Assembly (NCBI GenBank): GCA_038527215.1
Contig: JBCBGC010000096.1
Coordinates: forward strand, 1 to 31,314
Direction of reading: 5' to 3'
Source of the DNA: JAWPMV01 sp038527215
Lineage (GTDB): Bacteria > Bacteroidota > Bacteroidia > J057
DNA length: 31,314 nt
Part shown: piece by piece, positions 16,601 to 22,681 of the stretch
How the letters are laid out: each line of letters starts with the position of its first letter
Position numbering within the stretch: position 1 is the first letter of the stretch
Notes under the pieces: model-generated
Told to the model about the DNA's origin: nothing
The model's input: only the letters and a program-made list of their open reading frames with translations
Database searches by the model: none
Program-made: the position numbers and the translations under genes

Positions 16601-16894
16601 TTGGGAAGTTTGTTTTATCAAACGCTGGATTTTTCTGACCCTGTTACCAGCGTCTATGGCGATCACGCACGGAAAATTATTCAGGGGCGGGCCATGATGT
16701 GGGCTGGAGATGCCAATGGCGATGGGGTGATAAACGCGATAGATTTAAATGGAGACTGGCGAGTATTTAACGGACAAATAGTACCATACGAACACATGCG
16801 AGCAGATTTTAATTTAGATGGAATCATAAATCTTATGGACAAAGAGGCCTTTTGGCGAATCAATAATTCCCGCGCCTCCTCTGTGCCTAAGTAA
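13625..16894 (+). CDS. Secreted GH53-like endo-galactanase with TSP3 repeats and dockerin-like tail
   Basis: 1089 residues from ATG 13625, which begins a clean signal peptide (MKFGILTCMLLLAGQYALHA); the frame is open further left but that would start inside the hairpin. Residues ~30-380 match GH53 arabinogalactan endo-beta-1,4-galactanases. Visible motifs are GVNLESI, KEQGANTVRI, acid/base Glu176 in VVIGNETSS, YDYLSISFSPHQ, probable nucleophile Glu288 in FFVMEINTDW, and IGMIYWGGGWV. The family cuts beta-1,4-galactan, as in pectin side chains. Three thrombospondin type-3 Ca-binding segments follow (near 402 DIDGDGLTND, 560 DTDGDGLEDL, 720 DTDQDGMTDD), separated by jelly-roll-like regions that may bind carbohydrate. 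The C-terminus (about 875-1089) repeats the module of the upstream protein: YHLGPWDYAG, VDWVLVSLRD, HRNHLPLM, then dockerin-like GDANGDGVINAIDLN and ADFNLDGIINLMDK. No T9SS sorting domain is seen. Probably co-regulated with the upstream gene, 128 bp away. Confidence 0.85.
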   Translation: MNRSQMKFGILTCMLLLAGQYALHASDSTQTFMLGVNLESIWHHEQQGKGYFENGLPKSALQSLKEQGANTVRIIVKMPPFPSPGGNPLDWGSQVKAIQKMQEAKILGLTTILSLTFTDLIHADSFPNDNVIPTMWKPDQFDSLVLGNLVETYVKDFLQKLKDSSLVPDIVVIGNETSSEFLHPDIPQPYQSYERTAYLLSRGIDAAKDFFTLNTWPTKIAIHLLSVNGMGWMVKWWLEHFTQLGISNQYDYLSISFSPHQAETTPFADWTQLVNFVKGYGKEFFVMEINTDWTSGGYDATPEAFNTIPGHADAHHVDNFFVPSADAQKNYLIKTAHLLKDAGAIGMIYWGGGWVGSDQYFIPTSSPGSTWEIRTLWDSQYEVHRGLSHYRLFETRDNYQATDIDGDGLTNDLEMVLGREPFYEGDFGDEFDTLLTYGNWSFGGGGTYQWNGGELVANPASSSYMIYDDLSMDVHAVRHLLIKEHTALMQPISVIWFATDGSQGFITSKVYAAKGATIHHFDLLAHPQLAHKVISSFMFLLSYAGGQEIRWDWMRAATKDTDGDGLEDLLEEYVYKRSADDPNDFGFYFPSQVPVQDRIVVVHAKSYSLDSQGFAVKGGPLPTKIEIQGLELLGKAIPKIMVKFQGAHPGNPSLSYSGPMRDTIVLAPSELWPDGKGNWYVLFDLQHPQWLNGKNHRLILTLDDQEDQLTSIAYIAHRPDTDQDGMTDDRELKLNRDPEEVIDFGFDFDLYGDIMGWEPDNMNGYYVGTTVLDLTLKPGLFSLSKSGLSIPLAPINAFHIKHMGMIDELRLTFADDSSASIQGDSIGQEGGYQISRFEVGSFQAKKLVGLAVLATSTSSQSLSIDWIKHSSTRIKVKAYLEGPWDQSTMKNDLKPNLPLAQPYHLGPWDYAGMESVESHRDEVVDWVLVSLRDPSDPETVLAERAALLHRDGNIWGTSEIQGLVFPDLGVDTAYVVLHHRNHLPLMSASPIALGSLFYQTLDFSDPVTSVYGDHARKIIQGRAMMWAGDANGDGVINAIDLNGDWRVFNGQIVPYEHMRADFNLDGIINLMDKEAFWRINNSRASSVPK
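16697..16718 (+). repeat. 22-bp exact repeat coding the dockerin-like motif, copy 2
   Basis: Identical to 13299-13320, coding the start of the dockerin-like segment of the galactanase. Confidence 0.85.
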
Positions 16895-17239
16895 CGATCA
16901 TCGCTACTTTCAATGAAGCCCTGTTCCTATCCGGAACGGGCTTTTGTATACATACCCTTTTCTGATTCCCGCCTTGCTCCCGGCCTTTTCTTCCGACTAA
17001 TCAGCTGGCGAGCGCCTCTTACGATCGATAAGATAATCTCATAGGTTGAACTGATAGGCTCGTTACCCCAAAACGATATGTTTTGAGGCGTGACTATTTC
17101 TACTTTTGGTGTAAGAAAAAACGAAAAACTGACCTCTTTCACCAGGAAAAACAACCATCTCTATCAAACCCAAATTAATTGAATGTGTCCCAATCCAGGG
17201 ATGCTTCTGACATCATTTTCATCTTCTAAGTCAACATTC
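16895..17239. other. Intergenic region between galactanase and the cohesin-like gene
   Basis: Apart from the terminator at 16916-16947 I see no gene or RNA. If the next gene starts at its first ATG (17183), the region is 288 bp. The terminator suggests that the next gene has its own promoter, but I cannot point to one. Confidence 0.5.
16916..16947 (+). terminator. Intrinsic terminator after the galactanase gene
   Basis: AAGCCC-T-GTTCC (16916-16927) pairs with GGAACGGGCTT (16933-16943) with one bulged T; TT and a weak tract follow. Lies 22 bp after the stop. Confidence 0.8.
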
Positions 17240-18379
17240 ATGTTTGGGATTTTCCGTCTCATTTGCTCATTATCTGCTCAATTACGCTTAGCCTTTTCTC
17301 CTTCCTCTCGGTTTCGCCTATTGATATCCCTCATAGCAGTAGGAGGATCTTGTGTACAGCTATCCGCTCAACCTCAGTTTTACAACCTGACCATCCAGAA
17401 TCCGCTGGTCTCAAACAATGAGGTTTGTTTTGAGCTGCTGATCAGTTTTGATCAAGCAGGAAAACTGGGAAGTAGCAACCTGGTATTTGATTACGATGAA
17501 AATGTCCTGGGCATGCCCACTTTGGCTGCTACCAACCTTTCTCCGGCACCCTATTACCAGGCAACCACCCTAAGTACGCCCAGACCTGGGAGGGTATCCA
17601 TCAATATCGAGTTGAGTTCTCCTGGATTTGGAGATCAAATCCCTGGTGGTGGGGCTACTGCTCATCTCTTAACGCAAGTTTGTTTTACTAAACTTTCCAA
17701 TACGCAAGGCTCCGACCTGGACTGGTTTATCAACGGTACGGTTGGTACCGTCATCTATTTGGACGATGAGTCAACTTTGTTGCAGGAAGGTACGATTACC
17801 AATTTGGAGCATCCCTCGGTCTTTCCGGTGGATTGGCTGGATTTTTCAGGTTATATGCGAGGAAAAGATGCGGTGCTGGACTGGAGTACGGCTTTAGAAT
17901 TGAATAACCTGTACTTCGACATAGAAAGGTCTGCTGATGGAGTCATGTTTCAGCGCATTACCCAGGTGCCCAGCCAGGGCAACAGTCAGACGATACAAAC
18001 TTATCAAGCCCTTGATCAAACCCTGCACAATGTTGGGGCCCAGGAGGTTTTCTACCGCCTTCGCCAGGTAGATATCGATGGTGGCTATTCCTATAGCCCT
18101 ACCATCAATCTGTCTTTGGATGACTTAGGAGTCCACCTGTTATTGACGCCATATTCAACGCCCTTTACCGACTATCTGGAAATAGGGGTACAAAGGCCGG
18201 AGAAAAAAAGAATTTCGCTTGAGGTGTTTAATCAGATCGGACAGCACATGGGTTCCTATCCGGTTCAGGAAGGAAGCGATAAGGTACATATTCCGACAGC
18301 TTCCTGGTCTCCAGGCATCTATCACGTACAGGCCACCTATGAAAATCATCAGGCCAGGGTCTCCGTGAATAAAAAATAA
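17240..18379 (+). CDS. T9SS-sorted secreted protein with cohesin-like beta domain
   Basis: 379 residues from ATG 17240 (MFGIFRL); an in-frame ATG at 17183 would add 19 residues before the signal peptide (h-region LLISLIAVGG, end VQLSAQ). The mature part begins with a ~140-residue beta-rich domain (FYNLTIQNPL, NEVCFELLISF, GSSNLVFDYDENVLGMPTL, GRVSINIEL, LTQVCFTKL). Its strand pattern recalls cohesin and related carbohydrate-binding folds; this is a fold-level guess. The widespread Bacteroidota pre-sorting module follows (FPVDWLDFSG, DWSTALELNNLYFDIERSADG, FYRLRQVDIDGGYSYS). The end is a type-A T9SS domain (LEVFNQIGQHM, PTASWSPGIYHVQA) in which the usual YPNP is degenerate (PYSTPFTDYLEI). It should be exported by T9SS and fixed to the surface or released. 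Its neighbours carry dockerin-like tails, so a scaffold role is possible but unproven. Confidence 0.72.
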   Translation: MFGIFRLICSLSAQLRLAFSPSSRFRLLISLIAVGGSCVQLSAQPQFYNLTIQNPLVSNNEVCFELLISFDQAGKLGSSNLVFDYDENVLGMPTLAATNLSPAPYYQATTLSTPRPGRVSINIELSSPGFGDQIPGGGATAHLLTQVCFTKLSNTQGSDLDWFINGTVGTVIYLDDESTLLQEGTITNLEHPSVFPVDWLDFSGYMRGKDAVLDWSTALELNNLYFDIERSADGVMFQRITQVPSQGNSQTIQTYQALDQTLHNVGAQEVFYRLRQVDIDGGYSYSPTINLSLDDLGVHLLLTPYSTPFTDYLEIGVQRPEKKRISLEVFNQIGQHMGSYPVQEGSDKVHIPTASWSPGIYHVQATYENHQARVSVNKK

Positions 18380-18412
18380 GCATACTGCTAAGCATAAGTA
18401 TGGAATGGAAAC

Positions 18413-18452
18413 ATGAGTCATCCCGAACTTTGGGATGACTCATATTTGTTTA
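18413..18452 (+). terminator. Intrinsic terminator after the cohesin-like gene
   Basis: ATGAGTCATCCC (18413-18424) pairs perfectly with GGGATGACTCAT (18432-18443) around a 7-nt loop, followed by ATTTGTTT. Perfect symmetry makes it likely to work in both directions. Confidence 0.85.
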
Positions 18453-18525
18453 ATCATTTTTTGAGAAGGATAGGAAAGGGCCTTTTTTCTTACTCTAGGC
18501 GAAGTTTTCCTTCTTTTCTAGCCCT

Positions 18526-18682
18526 GTCCCCCTGGGAGTTGCTCCGACTTAAAGGAGGTGAGCTGTCCGACTCAAGGAGTCCGACAGCAATATCCTGGAA
18601 GGTCTCTGCGATCCGTATGTAATCATGGAGACCCCGGATAAGGCATTTTCCCTACCGGTCAAATACCTTTCCGGGGTGACAT
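18526..18682. repeat. 157-bp palindromic intergenic repeat, copy A
   Basis: Same length and order as 31158-31314, about 70% identical by eye. The right half folds as ACCCCGGA-AAGG-ATTT against AAAT-CCTT-TCCGGGGT. The middle folds as CTGTCCGACTC / GAGTCCGACAG with one mismatch. The left end starts GTCCCCC, roughly complementary to the right end GGGGTGAC. This recalls REP/BIME-like or MITE-like elements. Confidence 0.75.
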
Positions 18683-18754
18683 ATTTGAGGGTAGTTGTGG
18701 GATTTTAGTAGCTACCCTGCACTCATGATGACCTCATCCATCTTCTCCCTCTTT

Positions 18755-18810
18755 GTCCCCCCGGAAGCTCCTCTGACTGTAAGTAGGGGAGCTATCCGGG
18801 GTCTCTCGCA
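18755..18810. repeat. Truncated fragment of the 157-bp repeat, copy B
   Basis: GTCCCCCCGGAAGCTCCTCTGAC matches the left end of copy C (31158 on) in its first ~23 bases. It then reaches GAGCTATCCGGGGTCTC, the complement of the GAGACCCCGGATA block found in the right half of the full copies. It is a rearranged, shortened copy. Confidence 0.55.
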
Positions 18811-18907
18811 CCAGTACCGTTCTCTGCTGAGTGAGCCTACAGGTAGGGAGGTGTATCAAAATTCGGGACGACTCATGTTTTTTCTGCCATCCAGGTTTTC
18901 TGATGGA

Positions 18908-21850
18908 TTAACTAGTTCTTAAAGAAGCCAGTAATTCAGAAGGATATTTTCCGTATCGCTTTTTAAAATTTCGGGAAAAGTTCTTTTCCGCCTTAAAGCC
19001 AACGGAGTGGGCTACTTGTTTTACAGAAGTGTAAGGATTCCTTTCTAACAGAAGACGAGCCCGCTTAAACCGCATGTCCTGAATGTATTGCATGGGGGTT
19101 CGGCCGGTCAGAGACTTGACCCTTCTGTGAAGATGAGGGATAGACACGCACATGACATCGGCTAAATCCACCAGCTGAAGCTCATTATTTTCGAGTAAGG
19201 AAGCCACCTCAGTGCTAAGTTTCTGTAGCCATTCACCGTCAAAAGTAGATAAACCAGCCTGGGCACTAGGTCCAGTGGCGGTCATATCATCAAGTTGCTG
19301 ATGGGCGGCTTGTTCCCTTACGATTTCCAGTAGGTATTCAATGCGCAGGATGAGTTCTTCACCCGTAAATGGTTTGCTCAGATAATCCGCCTTCACATTT
19401 TCCAAGGCCAGAATTTTAGACTTATAGTCTTCCCGCGCGGTAAGAACCAAAAAGGGTATTTTATGCCATTGCTCCTCTTTCCGCAAATGACGGACTAAAT
19501 TCCAACCATCCATTTCCGGCATCATTAAATCTGTAATCAATAAATCAGGCAGTTCCTCGGTTTGGAGATAGCGTAAGGCGGCTAATCCATTTGGGACACA
19601 GTGAAACCTGAAGTATGGAGCCAGGATTTCCCCAACAAAATGGGATAGCTCTACATGATCTTCCACGACCAAAATCAGCGGTAAATCTGGCGAGCCTATT
19701 TCCCTGGTCTGGGTGATCGGGGAAATACTTAGCGGTGAATAAAGGGTCGATATTTCTTCTTTCGGCAGAGGAAGAGGAGGGGAGTCGTGGGAAATAAGCT
19801 CGACGGGAAGAGAAAGATGAAAGACAGATCCTTTTGAAGGGGTCGTTTCCACCGTGATCGATCCACCAAGCAGACGCAGGTAGTCTCGGGTAATGGCCAG
19901 ACCTATGCCGCTGCCTCCTTCGTGATGGTCTGGGTTCCCTCCTTGAAAAAAGGGTTCAAAAATATGAGGTAAATCCTGATCGGAAATCCCCCTTCCAGTA
20001 TCGGAAATCAAGGCCTGTAAGTATCCCTCCGGACTAAGACTTACCTGAAATAATATGTGGCCCCCTTTTTTATTAAATCTTGTGGCGTTGGAAAGTAAGT
20101 TCTGGAGGATACTTTGGAGCTTATACTGGTCCGTTCGAATGAGGGTTCCTTCCGCAATATCGAGGGCTAAGTCGAACTGAATTTCCTGGAATTCTGCTTG
20201 GGGCCTCAAGGATGCTGTGATATCCATAAGGAAGGGGTGCAATAAAAAGTCAGTATCTGCCTTCCACAACTCCTCCTTTTCCATGGTTTCAACATGAAGC
20301 ATTTGGTTGAGCAGACTGAGGGTCTTTTTACAATTTTTCAGGGTAGTATGCAGAAGGGCCGCATCCCGCTGATTGGGCTTACTTTCCTTTAGGATTTTAT
20401 GGACTGGGCCATATACCAGGGTTAAGGGGGTTCTCAGTTCATGGGCGAGGTTTTGAAAGAAGCTGCTTTTTTTCTGATCAAGGGAGGAAAGCCGGTGACG
20501 CTGGGCCTCAATTTCCATTTTTTGATTCCCTATTTTAACGTTCAATAATTTCTGCCGGAAGGTGAAAATGCCCAACACAGAAAGGAGGAATAGCGTGCCA
20601 AAAAGCAGCCATAAACGATTGGTTTTGGTGCTTTCTTCTAATTCGATCTCCCGGGATAAGCGGTCGATGCGCGCTTCCTTAAGTTTGATTTGATAGGCCA
20701 TCTCCAGGTCATAAAGTTGGCGTTGCCTGGTCTTTGCCTGGACCTCTCCTCGCTTCATGGCCCATATTCTTTGATAGGTAATGGCCTCTTGGAAATTTTC
20801 CAGCTTTTCATGAGCCAAGAAAAGAATGGCTGCCAGATCACCAATCAGGTTGGGGGTGAGGCCAGAGGAATCGGCGAATTGCGGCTCCACCCTTTGAATA
20901 GCTCGCTGATAGCGATGTTGGGCAAGGAGAATAGCCCCAATATCGTAGATGTTTTGGGCCACCCCGTAAGGCTGTTTGCGTTCCTGATTAAGGCTCAACA
21001 CCTTCTGATAATAGATTAAGGCCTGATTATAGCGGTTAAAACTTCTGTAAAGCAGGCCCAGGGCCTCGTATGCCACGATTTTTTCGGCGGCTTGTAATCC
21101 CGCTAAGTCTTCTGACCGGAGCTGTCGCTCTAGTTCCTTTAGCGTTTCCTCATGTTGGGAGTCAAAAGCATAGAGCTTGATTCCCTCTGCTAAGGCAAAT
21201 ATCCGCGTGATTTGGTCAAAAGAAGAGCGGCCGAGGTTAAGCGCCTGATATCCATAATAATGGCCCAAACTATCTTCATTGAGCAAGGCGTAGACCCCTC
21301 TGATTTCTGCCAGATAAGTCACCCACCTCAAGGTGTCTTGGCTATGCTGGGCCAGATCTACCCCCAATTGCAATAATTTGATCTCTGCCTGGAACAATTC
21401 CCGTTGGTTTAGCTCCTTTTTTAACGCTTCTATGGCATAGTTACCCAGAAGAGAAAAATTAAGTTGTTTTGAAAGTGAAATGGTTTGACCAAAAAGACTA
21501 AGCAGGCTATCTGCACTTAGGCCCTCCCCAAGTTGTTTAAAGGCTTGATTGAGGGAATGCCATATTTGAACCGTATCATTTGGGTTGGCAGGCGGCTGGA
21601 TCGTATCCAGAATGGCCTCCAGATCAGCTTTAGGAATATGAGGATTGCGCAATAGCTCGTGAAACATCTGCAACTGTTCCAGTTGGCTAAGCTTGGGCCC
21701 AAAACGCTGCTGGTATACCCTGACTGTGCTATCAATAGGGCTTTGGTAAGCCTGAGACCAGGCCGAAGGTATAGAAAGCAGCCATAATCCCATACATAGA
21801 AGGACTTTCCTGATGAAAAAAGAACGAAGAGGAAGTAGGGAAAAGCGCAT
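18908..21850 (-). CDS. Hybrid two-component system regulator (HTCS), TPR sensor type
   Basis: 980 residues. A signal-peptide-like N-terminus (about 12-33, VLLCMGLWLLSIPSAWSQ) leads to a periplasmic helical sensor with TPR-like repeats (about 60-380). A membrane helix spans 413-431 (LWLLFGTLFLLSVLGIFTF). The HisKA domain has phospho-acceptor His470 (NLAHELRTPLTLVYGP). The HATPase has N and G boxes (LLSNATRFN, DTGRGIS, GSGIGLAI). The receiver has Asp774 (LLITDLMMPEMDGW) and Lys near 825 (YLSKPFTG). An AraC-type HTH ends the protein (SIPHLHRRVKSLTGRTPMQY, KQVAHSVGFKAEKNFSRNFKKRYGKYPSE). The full phosphorelay and DNA-binding output are in one chain, as in polysaccharide-use regulators of this phylum. 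TPR sensors are less usual than the two-propeller sensors of classic HTCS. It is transcribed divergently from the small HTH protein at 22043 and is a paralogue of the gene ending at 22682. Confidence 0.92.
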   Translation of the reverse strand: MRFSLLPLRSFFIRKVLLCMGLWLLSIPSAWSQAYQSPIDSTVRVYQQRFGPKLSQLEQLQMFHELLRNPHIPKADLEAILDTIQPPANPNDTVQIWHSLNQAFKQLGEGLSADSLLSLFGQTISLSKQLNFSLLGNYAIEALKKELNQRELFQAEIKLLQLGVDLAQHSQDTLRWVTYLAEIRGVYALLNEDSLGHYYGYQALNLGRSSFDQITRIFALAEGIKLYAFDSQHEETLKELERQLRSEDLAGLQAAEKIVAYEALGLLYRSFNRYNQALIYYQKVLSLNQERKQPYGVAQNIYDIGAILLAQHRYQRAIQRVEPQFADSSGLTPNLIGDLAAILFLAHEKLENFQEAITYQRIWAMKRGEVQAKTRQRQLYDLEMAYQIKLKEARIDRLSREIELEESTKTNRLWLLFGTLFLLSVLGIFTFRQKLLNVKIGNQKMEIEAQRHRLSSLDQKKSSFFQNLAHELRTPLTLVYGPVHKILKESKPNQRDAALLHTTLKNCKKTLSLLNQMLHVETMEKEELWKADTDFLLHPFLMDITASLRPQAEFQEIQFDLALDIAEGTLIRTDQYKLQSILQNLLSNATRFNKKGGHILFQVSLSPEGYLQALISDTGRGISDQDLPHIFEPFFQGGNPDHHEGGSGIGLAITRDYLRLLGGSITVETTPSKGSVFHLSLPVELISHDSPPLPLPKEEISTLYSPLSISPITQTREIGSPDLPLILVVEDHVELSHFVGEILAPYFRFHCVPNGLAALRYLQTEELPDLLITDLMMPEMDGWNLVRHLRKEEQWHKIPFLVLTAREDYKSKILALENVKADYLSKPFTGEELILRIEYLLEIVREQAAHQQLDDMTATGPSAQAGLSTFDGEWLQKLSTEVASLLENNELQLVDLADVMCVSIPHLHRRVKSLTGRTPMQYIQDMRFKRARLLLERNPYTSVKQVAHSVGFKAEKNFSRNFKKRYGKYPSELLASLRTS

Positions 21851-21877
21851 TATTTAATAATCGGAATTTTTGGATTT

Positions 21878-21956
21878 GGTTCGAATATGGGGATTTTATC
21901 GGTCAAAAAATGAGGTCCGTGTACATATCATAGGGCAGTGATATTTTCATTAACCA
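21878..21956 (-). promoter_or_regulatory. Conserved leader block upstream of the first HTCS gene
   Basis: Read on the minus strand it contains TGGTTAATGAAAATATC (21956-21940), GTACAC (21924-21919) and CGAACC (21883-21878), in the same order as upstream of the second HTCS gene. It lies 28-106 bp before the start codon, so it may be a shared regulator site or promoter. Confidence 0.5.
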
Positions 21957-22042
21957 AGATAGATACTTTCGTACCCCTGGAGGGCAAAGATTGATATGAA
22001 AGTATTATTGGGTAATCGTAATTTTCAGGCAGTGTTTAATTT

Positions 22043-22663
22043 TTGAATGCTCATTCAAACATAAATATGCCTGAGCTAGTCTTGATCATAATTGGCCTCA
22101 TTTCCATGGGCCTCTTTCTTATTAGCCTCAAACAGATTCGGAAGGAAAAGCCGATGATCCCCGCTAAACCGCGAATCGATAAGGGATTGCCGCTTTCTGG
22201 TATACATACATCTGATCAGGAGGAGGGGCAGCCTTCTTTATATTGGCAGCAGTATATGATCAGGATGTTGATCCATCATCTGTTCCTCAATGCCTATACA
22301 GATAAGTTATTCGCCGTCTGGCAGAAAGACGTACAACGACATAGTATTGAGAACTTGATCAATACTCAGCGGAAATGGGAAAAGGAGTACCGGAAACGAG
22401 GCGTAGATTGGCAGAACATCTACCAGTTAACTGATCAATTTTTTCCGGGATTTCTGCCATATTTGGAAAAGGAATTTCCTCAACTCTCAGAAACGGATAT
22501 TCGCCAGTGCCTCCTGTTTAGATATGGGTTTTCCTATAAGGAGACGGGACAATTGCTGGGACTCAGTGAAAGTGGAATTGAAGGGGCCCGATATCGAATT
22601 CTACGCAAAATGGAACTGCCTAAAGGCTCAAACCTGATTTTTTACCTTAAATCGATCCCTTAG
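22043..22663 (+). CDS. Membrane-tethered HTH regulator
   Basis: 206 residues. One N-terminal membrane helix (about 10-28, ELVLIIIGLISMGLFLISL) is followed by a charged linker and a helical middle domain (about 62-140). The C-terminal helix-turn-helix (about 155-195) reads SETDIRQCLLFRYGFSYKETGQLLGLSESGIEGARYRILRKM. It resembles the sigma-4/LuxR-like HTH at the end of Bacteroidota TPR regulators ('lS.keIA..l.iS...Ve..RyRirKKl'). No receiver or sensor domain is present, so it may respond to the membrane or to a partner. It sits between two HTCS genes, divergent from one (192 bp) and convergent with the other (18 bp apart). A second ATG at 22067 is possible. Function in the circuit is inference. 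Confidence 0.7.
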   Translation: MNAHSNINMPELVLIIIGLISMGLFLISLKQIRKEKPMIPAKPRIDKGLPLSGIHTSDQEEGQPSLYWQQYMIRMLIHHLFLNAYTDKLFAVWQKDVQRHSIENLINTQRKWEKEYRKRGVDWQNIYQLTDQFFPGFLPYLEKEFPQLSETDIRQCLLFRYGFSYKETGQLLGLSESGIEGARYRILRKMELPKGSNLIFYLKSIP

Positions 22664-22681
22664 CAGGGACATGTTTTTATC

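Larger units (their letters stand above)
18380..18907. other. Intergenic region with terminator and palindromic repeats
   Basis: No gene seen. It holds the terminator at 18413-18452, a full 157-bp palindromic repeat (18526-18682) and a 5' fragment of the same repeat (18755-18810). GGGACGACTCAT-GTTTTTT (18865-18883) looks like the right arm and T-tract of the terminator at 18413 with one base changed and the left arm missing. That suggests repeated rearrangement here. Confidence 0.6.
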
